NCBI GenBank assembly: GCA_003246455.1
Contig: QKAF01000015.1
Coordinates: forward strand, 127,193-191,192
Reading direction: 5' to 3'
Length of the DNA: 64,000 bases
Source: Bacteroidota bacterium
Lineage (GTDB): Bacteria; Bacteroidota; Ignavibacteria; SZUA-365
Under the pieces are notes generated by a model. The model was given only the letters and a program-made list of their open reading frames with translations, did no database searches and was not told the DNA's origin. This document shows, one piece after another, positions 45,139 to 54,437 of the stretch (position 1 is the stretch's first letter; every line of letters starts with the position of its first letter). The position numbers and the translations under genes are program-made.

Positions 45139-45819
45139 ATGACATTGTTCGATCTCTTCCTCAAAGGCGGCGTCGTCATGTGGTTCATCCTCGCCGCTTC
45201 CCTGCTGGCGACGTACATCGTGATCCAGAAGCTCTTCACGCTCTCGCGTGTCAAAGTGGACGGAGGGAAATTCATCCTGCAGATTCGTTCGGTCCTCAGC
45301 CGCGGCGATACCCAGGCTGCCGTGTCGATGTGCTCGGAAGCAGGTACACCGCTGGGAAGCATCCTGCGAGCGGGTCTGCTCAAAATGAAAGGGACCCATC
45401 AGGAAGTGAAAGACGCCGTCGAAAGCGCGGCGCGCATGGAGGTGTACAAACTCGAGCGCGGTCTGGGACTGCTTGCCTCCGTCGCGGGTATCGCCCCTCT
45501 GCTCGGCTTCCTCGGAACGGTCACCGGTATGATCGGTGCCTTTCGCGTCATCGAAGTCAACGAGGGCGTGGTGAATCCCCAGCTCCTCGCCTCAGGAATC
45601 TGGGAAGCGCTGCTGACCACGGCCTTCGGCCTCATCATCGGTATCCCCGCGTACTTCCTCTACAACTACCTGGTAACGCGCGTCAGTCACTTCGTCTTCG
45701 AGACCGAAGCGAGCTGCAACGACTTCCTCGATATCGCACTGACCGAACAGCGGAAGGCGCAGATCGTGGCGAAAAAGGCACAGATGGCGCGTGAAGCCGC
45801 ACAGGGGAAGGCATCATGA
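45139..45819 (+). CDS. exbB: MotA/TolQ/ExbB proton channel protein
   Basis: A 226-residue inner-membrane protein with three membrane helices (about 12-32, 110-135, 155-180). The conserved ExbB/TolQ core includes LGLLASVAGIAPLLGFLGTV and GIWEALLTTAFGLIIGIPAYF when read onward. With ExbD it forms the pentamer-dimer motor that converts proton motive force into movement of TonB or TolA. GGAG is placed before the ATG. The stop overlaps the next start by four bases. Confidence 0.95.
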   Translation: MTLFDLFLKGGVVMWFILAASLLATYIVIQKLFTLSRVKVDGGKFILQIRSVLSRGDTQAAVSMCSEAGTPLGSILRAGLLKMKGTHQEVKDAVESAARMEVYKLERGLGLLASVAGIAPLLGFLGTVTGMIGAFRVIEVNEGVVNPQLLASGIWEALLTTAFGLIIGIPAYFLYNYLVTRVSHFVFETEASCNDFLDIALTEQRKAQIVAKKAQMAREAAQGKAS

Positions 45820-46238
45820 AAATCCAGCTCACACAGGACAACAAACCGCTGACAATATTCAGCTATTCGTCGCTGACGGATATCGTGCTCCTGCTGCTGG
45901 TGTTCTTCCTCCTCACCTCTTCGTTCATCATCACGGAAGGCATCAAGGTAAGCCTTCCCGAAGCGGAGAACACCACCGCCACCGAACAGGATCAGCTCGT
46001 GGTTGCCCTGCTCAATGACGGACGGATCTTCCTCAACAATGTGGAGATTCCGGTGGACATGTTCCCCGGCGCGCTGAAAGAACGACTGACGGATCCGGAA
46101 AAGCAGGTTATCGTGCTTTCCAGCGACGCGGATGTGCCCATCGAACGGGCGGTATTCGTGATGGACGAGGCGAAAGGCCTGGGCGCGACAAGATTTTTCA
46201 TTTCCACCACGCGAAAAGAGAACGATGACACTCCATAG
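45816..46238 (+). CDS. exbD: ExbD/TolR family biopolymer transporter
   Basis: A 140-residue protein with an N-terminal membrane helix that bears the essential aspartate (SLTDIVLLLLVFFLLTSSF), followed by the periplasmic ExbD/TolR domain. The domain includes VVALLNDGRIFLNN and DADVPIERAVFVMDEAK. It forms the dimer inside the ExbB pentamer. It overlaps exbB by four bases and the TonB gene by 14, showing tight translational coupling. Confidence 0.94.
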   Translation: MKIQLTQDNKPLTIFSYSSLTDIVLLLLVFFLLTSSFIITEGIKVSLPEAENTTATEQDQLVVALLNDGRIFLNNVEIPVDMFPGALKERLTDPEKQVIVLSSDADVPIERAVFVMDEAKGLGATRFFISTTRKENDDTP

Positions 46239-47076
46239 CGATGACGCGAAAAGCTGGGGCATTTCCATCGGACTGCACGCGCTGCTGCTTCTGATCATGA
46301 TTTTCTGGGCTGCCTTTCCGCAGATCCAGCGCATGCCGCAGGAAATTCAGCTCCAGTTCATCATGCCGCAGGAGCGCAGCGAACAGCCTCCCATCGTGGA
46401 ATCCCGCCCGCGTGTGCAGCAGACCGTTCCTCAACAGCGTTCCGCCTCGCCGCAGGTCCGCAGCACCACCAGCGTTTCCCAGCCTGCGGCGCGTCCCGCG
46501 CCTTCCCGGCAGTCCAAGTCGCGAGATGCGGGGAAAGTCGAATCCGCCCCATCCACTCCGGTGGCGCCGCGGCAGCTCCGCGGCGGCGACGACGCGATTG
46601 ATTTCATGGATCAGGGCGGCGGGAAATCCGAGCGCAGCAGCGCGCCCGCGACAGGCGAGTTCACGCGGCGCGAGTCACGTGAACAGGGGCTATCCACCTC
46701 GGCACATTCCTCCGACAACGTCACGGGCGCGGGAACGGGGACGCAGAACGTTCTGACCTCGGACCCGGGCACCCTCAGTGCGACGCCGCGTTCATCGGCG
46801 AATATCGAATGGGACGGCGGCCTTTCCCGTAACAGAATCGCCGGTGTTCTCCCCGCCTTCCCGCCGGGTGCCACGCGTGAAGTCCAGGTCGCTGTCCGGT
46901 TTCGTGTGCGCCCCGACGGAGGCATGTACGGCATGACCGTCATTCAGAAAGGCGACCCGCGATATGAGCGCGCCGCACTGGACGCGATGCGTACCTGGCG
47001 CTTCAATGCGCTCCCGGCAAACGCGAAGCAGGCAGACCAGGTCGGCACGGCCGTATTCACGTTCAAACTGAAATAG
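46225..47076 (+). CDS. tonB: TonB-like energy transducer
   Basis: A 283-residue protein with a single N-terminal membrane helix (about residues 8-30). A long Pro/Ser/Gln/Arg-rich periplasmic linker follows, which is less Pro-Lys-rich than in classical TonB. The C-terminal ~80 residues form a TonB domain with the pattern VQVAVRFRVRPDGGMYG, YERAALDAMRTWRF and AVFTFKLK. The GlyPro-rich YP motif of E. coli TonB is absent. It would carry force from ExbBD to an outer-membrane partner, probably the barrel encoded in the same operon. The 14-base overlap with exbD supports a dedicated motor. Confidence 0.88.
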   Translation: MTLHSDDAKSWGISIGLHALLLLIMIFWAAFPQIQRMPQEIQLQFIMPQERSEQPPIVESRPRVQQTVPQQRSASPQVRSTTSVSQPAARPAPSRQSKSRDAGKVESAPSTPVAPRQLRGGDDAIDFMDQGGGKSERSSAPATGEFTRRESREQGLSTSAHSSDNVTGAGTGTQNVLTSDPGTLSATPRSSANIEWDGGLSRNRIAGVLPAFPPGATREVQVAVRFRVRPDGGMYGMTVIQKGDPRYERAALDAMRTWRFNALPANAKQADQVGTAVFTFKLK

Positions 47077-47144
47077 CATCCATCGGGCGCCGCGCTGCGG
47101 CTGCCCGAGTCTGGTCGATGCGCGGATTTCCTTCCGCGACGTGC

Positions 47145-47169
47145 GAAGCCCCGCGACAAACGGGGCTTC
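47145..47169 (+). terminator. Hairpin after the TonB gene, possible terminator
   Basis: GAAGCCCCG and CGGGGCTTC form a perfect nine-base-pair stem with a seven-base loop, 68 bases after the tonB stop. There is no T-run, so Rho-independent termination is uncertain. Confidence 0.4.
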
Positions 47170-47291
47170 GGGCATCAGGGACGTGGAATGATATTGTGTC
47201 ACATCGGTGCTTCGCTCTACATTTGCTCTTGTGATCGCCCGCGGGTGTCGACCTCGCACCCCCGAGAATGTTGTACTTGGAGCTGAATTTC

Positions 47292-48251
47292 ATGATACGT
47301 CACTCTCTTTTCCTGCTGCTCGTTCTCGCCTGCATGGAGCTCCCGCTTCTGCACGCACAGACACCGCAAGAACTTGCGGCAGCAAAGGAATCCCTGGTGA
47401 GGGAAGTCAGCGCGATGATGGAAACGCGCGTGCTGCCTGTCATGGCGCAGTGGAAAACGCAGTTTGAATCGCGGATTCCGCCGCGGGAACGCGAAACACT
47501 CGAATCCATCCGCGATCGCTACGGGATGCTGCAGACCATTCTGGAAAATAATCTCCGCGCGCGCCAGGCGGCATGGGACCGGCATGACTACGCAAGCTTC
47601 ACCTCGCTTCGGGGACTGCTGCGCACGAACTTCGAAGACCGGCAAAAGCTGTACGCCGAACTCGCACGTTTCACCGAGAGAAATGAAAAGCCCTTCCATT
47701 ATCTCACCTCCCGTATCGATTCGACGGTCGAGGAATGGCGTGGCGCGTCTATGCGGATTTTCGTCGATTGGTTCGCGAAAAACCGCAACGTGATTTCGAC
47801 GGCGATGAATTCCCCTGCCCGCGACGACCTGGCGAGCCTGATGGCCTCGTGCAAGAATATCCAGCTGGAAGAACTTGATGAGCGGGCGAAAGCGACGTTC
47901 CTGCTCTGGGACGGAAAAGACTACCTCCAGCACATCCGTCAGCACGGGATCCCGGAATCCCCGCTCACCGACTGCGGACCCGTGCGTGAAGATATCCTGT
48001 TAGCCGAATCCCCCGCCTATTCCCCGGGAAAAGCGACCATCCGCTTCCTGCTCCCAACGCCCGCCCATGCGACCGTCCGGGCATTCAGCGCTGACGGAGG
48101 CGAAATCCGGACGCTGTACAAGGGCGACCTCCCTGTCGGGAAGCACCTGGTGACGCTCGTCACCGAGGACCTTCGCCCCGGGACCTATTACGTGGCGGTT
48201 GAAGCGGGATCGCTCATCGATGCGGTTCCCGTGCGTGTCACCGGACGGTGA
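47292..48251 (+). CDS. Secreted protein of unknown function with sorting-domain-like C-terminus
   Basis: A 319-residue protein with a signal peptide (ending LLHAQ). A mainly helical, charged middle region (about 25-230) contains a CK and a later DCGP cysteine. The ~75-residue C-terminal beta domain (RAFSADGGEIRTL, PVGKHLVTLVTEDLRPGTYYV) has the look of a FlgD/Por-secretion-type sandwich. It lacks the terminal K-rich motif of classical sorting domains. The start at 47292 is chosen for the signal peptide. The stop abuts the stop of the convergent helicase gene with no spacer. Role unknown. Confidence 0.6.
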   Translation: MIRHSLFLLLVLACMELPLLHAQTPQELAAAKESLVREVSAMMETRVLPVMAQWKTQFESRIPPRERETLESIRDRYGMLQTILENNLRARQAAWDRHDYASFTSLRGLLRTNFEDRQKLYAELARFTERNEKPFHYLTSRIDSTVEEWRGASMRIFVDWFAKNRNVISTAMNSPARDDLASLMASCKNIQLEELDERAKATFLLWDGKDYLQHIRQHGIPESPLTDCGPVREDILLAESPAYSPGKATIRFLLPTPAHATVRAFSADGGEIRTLYKGDLPVGKHLVTLVTEDLRPGTYYVAVEAGSLIDAVPVRVTGR

Positions 48252-51200
48252 TCAGTCAGCTGCGAGGAGCGGCACTTCCTTCCATCGCTGCAGCAATGGG
48301 AAGTAGAGCGCTGCCCTGACGGGCCGATCGTCCCACGCGGCAATCATTCGCGCATACCGTTCAATCTGCGGTCGATAGAGCGCTTCCTGCCCTTTGAGGA
48401 ATGCCTCCAGATCGGCTCCTTCGTGTGTCGCGGTTTTGTAGTCGACCACCCATCGGACTCCATCGGTATCGACAAACGTCCGATCGATTTTCACGGAACT
48501 CACCGCATCGCCATCCCACCCGGTGAGCGCGAGTTCACACTCGCCTTCTTCCTGTGCCGCGAGGAGCCAGCGTCCCCTTTCGTCCGCGAGGATGCGATCT
48601 ATCGCCGCAGCCGCGCGTTCAACCGCTGCCTGGGGAGGATCCGTCAGTCCCGCATCGCTGAAAAGGGCATTCAGCAGCATGCCTCGATCCTCGCCCCCCG
48701 CATCTTTCCAGAATTTCTCTCCATGCTCGGCGATCCGCTGAAGCAGCGCATGGACGACAACTCCCGCCGCACGGGCGCTGTGACCTGCGCGCCATTCGAG
48801 ATCCGACTGCAGAGGCGCACTCTTATCGCCTCCGTCTTCATTCTCCGATGGACCCGCTGTCGGAAACGCCGGAACCGCCGGCGCCGTCCACCCTTCAGTG
48901 ACGCGCTGGAACAGGACCTGCGCGCCGCCCGATCCTCCCCCACTTTCCTCTTCGCCAAGGGGAAGCGAAGTCCACGTACGGTACCGCGCATCGATTTCGC
49001 CCTCCAGGAGCGGCCAGAGATAGGAAAGGAAAGACCGCGGGCGCGGGGTGTTCAGAACACGCTCGCCTTTCCTCGTACTCTCCTTCATGGTCGCAGACAG
49101 AAACAGCCGCCGTTTCGCGCGCGTCGCGGCGACGTACAGCATGCGGAGATATTCATGATCGGCCTTGACTGCGCGATTGTTCCGGATGAAGTCATAGATG
49201 GGATCCGTATCCCCGCCACGCTCTCGTACCGGTGCGATGAGGAAGGACAGGCCCTCCTCGCCGAGGGAGCGATCCCACAGCAGCAGCCTTTCGGAATCCT
49301 GCCGGGGCACGCCGTCGAGGCGCGGAAGGACGACGACATCGAACTGCAGACCTTTCGCCTTGTGGACGGTCATGAGCTGGAGACGCGGGTCGCCTTCGGG
49401 GTCGGGCGGCGCGTACAGCAGCGACGCACTCTGTTCGAGCAGCGTGAGATCGTCGACCTCACCGCCCGCTTCGTGCTGTTCAAGAAGAGCAAGAAACGCC
49501 ATGGCCGCATCGAAGCTGGACGCATCGAGCAGCGACGGCGCGCCGAGAGAAATCCAGCAGGTTTCGATCAGTCTCCGCAGCGACATCCGGCCTCGCTGCG
49601 CGGACGCTTCGGAGACCGCGGCCAGGAGACGCTCGGCCCTGTCCCGACCATCCGTGCTCATTTTGCTTCGTCGCACGGGATCCTCGAGCAGCGACGCCAG
49701 CGGCGTATGCAGATCGTCGCGGCAGAGCGTATGAAGGTCGGCCAGTGTCACTCCGCAAAATGGTGCGCGCAGTACCGCGAGCCATGCAATGCGATCGGAC
49801 GGATACAGGACCGCTCGCGTCAGGGCGAGGATGTCCTGGACGGCGCTGTTCTTTCCGAGAGATTCGATTTCAACAGCGCGGAACCGGAGTCCGGCCGCGC
49901 GCAGTACCGGTACGAGCTGCGCAAGGTGGGTGCGGGCACGGACCAGTACCGCGAGCGATTCCACCCGACCGCAGACTTCTCCAGCGAGTACGCGTTGAAC
50001 ATACGTGGTGACCGCCCGCGCTTCCTCGTTACGGTCACCCGAAAACGTGATGTGGAGATCGACGGCGCTTTCCTCCGCCTCATGTACGGCGGCGGACGCC
50101 GCGTACGCCACCGCACCTGAAGCGGCATCGCTGTTCTCGGGCATGATCGTGGAAAAACTGTCGTTTATCCAGTCGACGATGCGCTGCTGCGACCGGAAAT
50201 TGCGCAGGAGACGCAGGGCTGTCAGCGGAACGCTGCCGAGCCGTTCCTGCTGCCATACGTTCAGGAAAAGGCCGACTTCCGCCTCGCGGAACCTGTAGAT
50301 CGACTGCATGGGATCACCGACCAGGAAAAGCGTATGCTGATCAGGGGCGCTCCATCCCGCCGTGAGCTGACGCAGAAGCAGGAACTGCGTTGATGACGTA
50401 TCCTGGAATTCATCCACGAGCAGATGCCGTATCCGGTATTCCAGCAGCATCGACAGGTCCGTCGGCGCCAGTTCATCTCCCAGCGCCCGCCGCGCCGCGT
50501 TGGCGACCTCGATATGATCGGTGGCTCCCCGCCGCGCGAACAGCGATCGGAGTTCCGCGGTCACCGCTTCCAGAATTGCCACCATGCTCCCGACGATCTC
50601 CCACTGGCCGTGGTCGAAACCCGGCGCTGGCAGAGCGCGGATTCCGGCCAGGAGCGCACGGAGCCCCTCGTCACCAGCAATCTGCTCGAGGACGGATTTC
50701 AGTCGATCCTTCATGGGGTCGTTGGCGGCGAAACCCATGCGCACTGTTATGCCGCGGGGCTTCCGGAATTCATCGCCTTCCGTCAGCAGCAGCTGCCGAA
50801 TCGCGAGCCAGAGAGGTATGTCGTCCTCCGTCTCCCCGGGGACCACGCTGTAATCGAGCCCGGCAGACAACGCGCCCGGCGAGCGTTCCGCGACCCCGTC
50901 GAGAACGGACGATGCATGCGCGGCAAGCAGAAGGACTTCCTCCAGGACGTCCGGTTCCCATTTCGCACGCAGACGCGCGAGATGCGCTTCGATGATCCGA
51001 CGCAGGGTGCTCTCCAGAAGCACGCGCGCCGCCCGGGTTTCCAGTCCGCCGGCAAGCAATTCGATCCACTGATCGCGGATGGCGAGCATCTCGACGAGCA
51101 GGTCCTCCACGGAGCGAAACCTGTTGTCGAGATGGATCAGGAGCTGACGCACCGCCGCGCGAATGCGCGAGCCGCCGGACTGTCCGATGAGCACCGATCG

Positions 51201-51686
51201 AACTGCCTCGCGGTAAAGGATGTCCGCGTCATCGGTGACCGCGGAAACCGGACCGAGACCTGACAGCCATGGCATCTGCCGGGCGATCCAGCCGTTGAGC
51301 GCATCGATGGTGAGTATCCGAAGACGGCCGGGCTGCTCTCCGATCGACCAGCCCCGTTCCCGATCCCGCCGGAGCGCCGCCCGGGCAAGCATCTGCGTAC
51401 GGCGGGCATGCTCGGTGGAGGCCTCAGCCGCATCCGCGGCACCGATGGCCTGGAGAATGCGCACCCGCATTTCCGTCGCCGCCTTCCGTGTAAATGTGAT
51501 GGCAATGATTTCTTCCGGCGCATCCACCGTGGCCAGCAGCGACAGGTAGCGCTGAATCAGCAGCTCGGTCTTCCCCGATCCCGCTGGCGCCTGGACGATG
51601 AACGAAGCCGTCGTGTCGAGCGCCCTCTCGCGGGCCGCGTCGTCCTGCCGGACCAGCGCGGCAGTCATTTCATGCGGATCAGTCAT
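48252..51686 (-). CDS. addA: UvrD/AddA-like ATP-dependent helicase-nuclease
   Basis: A 1144-residue superfamily 1 helicase of the AddA/RecB type, which unwinds and trims broken DNA ends for recombination. The P-loop APAGSGKT is at 33-40. Further helicase motifs include ITFTRKAATEMR, LLVDEFQDTS and VGDPMQSIYRFR. The C-terminal PD-(D/E)XK nuclease contains WVVDYKTATHEG. Its start overlaps the end of the partner gene by eight bases, so the two are made together. The addA name reflects this pairing; it is not proven to be a true AddAB orthologue. Confidence 0.9.
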   Translation of the reverse strand: MTDPHEMTAALVRQDDAARERALDTTASFIVQAPAGSGKTELLIQRYLSLLATVDAPEEIIAITFTRKAATEMRVRILQAIGAADAAEASTEHARRTQMLARAALRRDRERGWSIGEQPGRLRILTIDALNGWIARQMPWLSGLGPVSAVTDDADILYREAVRSVLIGQSGGSRIRAAVRQLLIHLDNRFRSVEDLLVEMLAIRDQWIELLAGGLETRAARVLLESTLRRIIEAHLARLRAKWEPDVLEEVLLLAAHASSVLDGVAERSPGALSAGLDYSVVPGETEDDIPLWLAIRQLLLTEGDEFRKPRGITVRMGFAANDPMKDRLKSVLEQIAGDEGLRALLAGIRALPAPGFDHGQWEIVGSMVAILEAVTAELRSLFARRGATDHIEVANAARRALGDELAPTDLSMLLEYRIRHLLVDEFQDTSSTQFLLLRQLTAGWSAPDQHTLFLVGDPMQSIYRFREAEVGLFLNVWQQERLGSVPLTALRLLRNFRSQQRIVDWINDSFSTIMPENSDAASGAVAYAASAAVHEAEESAVDLHITFSGDRNEEARAVTTYVQRVLAGEVCGRVESLAVLVRARTHLAQLVPVLRAAGLRFRAVEIESLGKNSAVQDILALTRAVLYPSDRIAWLAVLRAPFCGVTLADLHTLCRDDLHTPLASLLEDPVRRSKMSTDGRDRAERLLAAVSEASAQRGRMSLRRLIETCWISLGAPSLLDASSFDAAMAFLALLEQHEAGGEVDDLTLLEQSASLLYAPPDPEGDPRLQLMTVHKAKGLQFDVVVLPRLDGVPRQDSERLLLWDRSLGEEGLSFLIAPVRERGGDTDPIYDFIRNNRAVKADHEYLRMLYVAATRAKRRLFLSATMKESTRKGERVLNTPRPRSFLSYLWPLLEGEIDARYRTWTSLPLGEEESGGGSGGAQVLFQRVTEGWTAPAVPAFPTAGPSENEDGGDKSAPLQSDLEWRAGHSARAAGVVVHALLQRIAEHGEKFWKDAGGEDRGMLLNALFSDAGLTDPPQAAVERAAAAIDRILADERGRWLLAAQEEGECELALTGWDGDAVSSVKIDRTFVDTDGVRWVVDYKTATHEGADLEAFLKGQEALYRPQIERYARMIAAWDDRPVRAALYFPLLQRWKEVPLLAAD

Positions 51687-54420
51687 GCGCCGCCTCCCTG
51701 TTTTCGGACGTGCCGCTTGCGTCGTCCCCTCCCGCCGTCACATCGAGAGAATCGCCGATGCGGCAGAAAGCGGTCTGCGCGCACCAGGCGCAGGTATTCT
51801 CGCCGTCACGCGGATCCACGCCGGCCGCCCCGGAGAGAAACTCCCGGGCGAGTCTTTGCAGGACCTCGGCCCATCGCTGACGCAGGTCGGTCCAGCCCTG
51901 CTCCTCCATTCCCCACTTCTGGAGATAATCGGCTGCGTTTCTCACCTGTTCTTCATCGACGTCTTCATCGCGCAGGCCGGAGAAGTGGCAGTCCCCTCTC
52001 CTGAGTATGGCGAAAGCCGCTGCACGCAGACGCTCGTCCATCGCCTGGACATAGAGCGGAATCTGCGGCTCGGTTGGGCGATCCGACATCCAGTCCGAGA
52101 TGGATTTATTCCCGGTCTTGTAATCGATGATCATGGTGCTTCCGTCACCCAGACGGTCGATACGGTCGGCGCGGACGCGCAGCGGCAGTCCTTCGATGCT
52201 GAGGTCATGACGGACTTCGCATCCGTCGACGGTGAACGGCGCCCGCTGTTTCTCGAGCGCGAGCCATTCCTTCAGCAGGGTCAGCAGGCAGGAGCGTTCG
52301 GCCTCGACGAGATGATCGGGCACACGGCGTACCCCGATGGCGGCTTCATCGCGGATCGTCTGATCGACGATCTCCCCGAGCAGTGCATCCAGCGCGGTAT
52401 CTCCGAGCGCCAGCAAGCCCTGCTGGGTTCCGATCCGCAGCCAGAAACGCTCCATCGCATCATGAACCATGTTCCCGCGGTCCAGCGCCCGCAGTCCGTG
52501 TTCCACCGCTTCGGGCTGTCCCGCATGGAGCCGCAGTTCTGCGAACGCGCGGAAGGGACAGGCGGACTGAAGGGCGATCACCGACGTCCCGCCCCTGATG
52601 GTTTCCTCGGCATCGACGGCCGGACCACGACTGTCCTCCACTGTTTCGAGCGCATCGCGCGCACAGCCTGCCAGCTGATGCGCCGGATCCTGCCGTCGGG
52701 CCTCCCTGTCCTCGGGATCGAGCCCCGCCAGCAAAGGGGTCGGAAGCAGTTCGCGGTCGCCATCCGACCGGCTGCAGGTAAAGGTCACTTCCGCGGCGCT
52801 GCGAAAAAGCAGCGCTGTCTCCTCGCGCACCTGGGTGAGAAAGCGCTCGGGCACCGCGGCAGGGACTTCCGCCCTGCGCTGAAGGTGCAGGGGGATGAAC
52901 GCGGTAGGTCGCGGCGTCGGCGGCCAGATGTCATCGTTCATTCCCAGCACGCGGCAGTGGGAGAAACGCAGTCCGACACTCTCCCGGACACCCATGATCT
53001 GTACCGGGGCACCCAGCGACCGTGTCTGAAAAACGCGATCCGCGGCAAGGGTCCGGAAGCGGCCGAGCGCCTCCGGAAGCGGAACGGGCTGCATGACCGC
53101 ATCCAGACCGGAAAACTCCTCGAGCAGTTCGCGAAATCGCTCACGGGCCTGAAACTCCCGGCTGTTGAGGACGCGGTCGCCGGGCCATCCCACGCGTTCG
53201 AGGAAACGCAGATATTCCTCGCTCCACTGCGAGGCGCTGCGCCGCGCCGCGTCGGGAACGGCATCCTCCAGGGCTTCAAGGAACGGATCACCGGCAAGCA
53301 TATCGTGTGCAGATGCGACGTACAGGATGTCTTTCGCGCTTGCCTCGCGTGAGCCTCGACGTCGCAGTTCCGCGTCCAGGAATGCCCGTCTTCCGCCGCA
53401 CCGATCGCTGCCGCGAAGGAACGGCGTATGAAGAATCCTGGTCCACTGCGGCAGTTCCAGGCTGCCGCGAAGCATGTCGAGCAGCATCAACGCGGCGTGG
53501 ATCGAGGGTTCATCCGCGGCGCGTGGTCCGAGCGATAGCTCGAACAGCGGTTTAATCTCCGCGATCTCTGACGGGAAGCGTGCGGGGTGAAGCACGCTGG
53601 CGAAAACGTATTCCGTCCGGGTTCTCACCGTATCGAGATGCGGAATGATGATCCCGATATCCGTTTCACCGCGCTCCAGCAGATCCCTGCACCAGGCGGC
53701 CGCATCCTGCAGTTCATCCTCGAACGAGGGGAAGCGCAGCAGATGCGCCTCCGCGGGCGCATGCCGAGAAACAGGAATATGGACGGTCACCCCTTGCGCC
53801 TGCAGCACGCGAAAGATCTGTCTGAGGGCGGCATCCGCCGGGAGATCGAAGCCGACGAACACAATTTCCTTCGGGAGAAGAAACGGGGCGCTGCGTATGG
53901 CTTCCGCCACGGTCCATGGAATGCTCGCCGCCGGCAGCGCATGGAGCTGACGCCAGCGCGATTCCGCATGGGCACGCACGGACAGGAACGCCGTCGCATC
54001 CGTGCCGGGAGCGGCGTCGGCGTCGGCGATACGGATATCCCATGCCGACGCGAGCGTGTGTGCGTCCATCATCGCCGCGGCGAGCTGCAGCGGCTGAAGG
54101 ATATCCGTCAAGACGCCTGCGGCACCGGCGGATTGCTCCCAGATGAGACGCTCCTGCTGCTCCTCGAGGATTCGGATGTACGGCTCATTCGCGCGCGCGC
54201 GATGCATGCCGTATGCGGCGACGATTCTACGCTGCCAGGCACCGAGGGGAAGGATGTCGGCGGTACGCCATACCCGGTGCCCTTCCTGCTGCATCAGCCC
54301 GTTCCACGCGGCTGTGAGCGCCCGGGACAACCGCTGCGTTGCGGCACACACTGTCGCGCCCCGGCGTATGGCGTCAGCGACCTCCTCTCCTCCCAATTTC
54401 ATAAGATGCGGTATCATCAT
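51679..54420 (-). CDS. addB: AddB-like PD-(D/E)XK nuclease with probable iron-sulfur cluster
   Basis: A 913-residue protein with a degenerate helicase-like N-terminal part and a C-terminal PD-(D/E)XK nuclease domain containing STMIIDYKTGN. A cysteine before the nuclease domain (SACPFRAFAE) and the cluster C-x2-C-x5-C near the end (CAWCAQTAFC) match the four ligands of the 4Fe-4S cluster in AddB-type nucleases. It is closest in plan to the 'probable DNA repair protein' relatives of AddB. The start is taken at a double ATG with AGGG just upstream; an in-frame ATG six codons later is possible. First gene of the addB-addA pair. Confidence 0.85.
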   Translation of the reverse strand: MMIPHLMKLGGEEVADAIRRGATVCAATQRLSRALTAAWNGLMQQEGHRVWRTADILPLGAWQRRIVAAYGMHRARANEPYIRILEEQQERLIWEQSAGAAGVLTDILQPLQLAAAMMDAHTLASAWDIRIADADAAPGTDATAFLSVRAHAESRWRQLHALPAASIPWTVAEAIRSAPFLLPKEIVFVGFDLPADAALRQIFRVLQAQGVTVHIPVSRHAPAEAHLLRFPSFEDELQDAAAWCRDLLERGETDIGIIIPHLDTVRTRTEYVFASVLHPARFPSEIAEIKPLFELSLGPRAADEPSIHAALMLLDMLRGSLELPQWTRILHTPFLRGSDRCGGRRAFLDAELRRRGSREASAKDILYVASAHDMLAGDPFLEALEDAVPDAARRSASQWSEEYLRFLERVGWPGDRVLNSREFQARERFRELLEEFSGLDAVMQPVPLPEALGRFRTLAADRVFQTRSLGAPVQIMGVRESVGLRFSHCRVLGMNDDIWPPTPRPTAFIPLHLQRRAEVPAAVPERFLTQVREETALLFRSAAEVTFTCSRSDGDRELLPTPLLAGLDPEDREARRQDPAHQLAGCARDALETVEDSRGPAVDAEETIRGGTSVIALQSACPFRAFAELRLHAGQPEAVEHGLRALDRGNMVHDAMERFWLRIGTQQGLLALGDTALDALLGEIVDQTIRDEAAIGVRRVPDHLVEAERSCLLTLLKEWLALEKQRAPFTVDGCEVRHDLSIEGLPLRVRADRIDRLGDGSTMIIDYKTGNKSISDWMSDRPTEPQIPLYVQAMDERLRAAAFAILRRGDCHFSGLRDEDVDEEQVRNAADYLQKWGMEEQGWTDLRQRWAEVLQRLAREFLSGAAGVDPRDGENTCAWCAQTAFCRIGDSLDVTAGGDDASGTSENREAAHD

Positions 54421-54437
54421 CCCTGCGACCGTACTGC

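Noticed and set aside
48423-50120. 565-codon plus-strand frame opposite addA
   Set aside because: addA carries helicase and nuclease motifs throughout; the antisense frame shows none.
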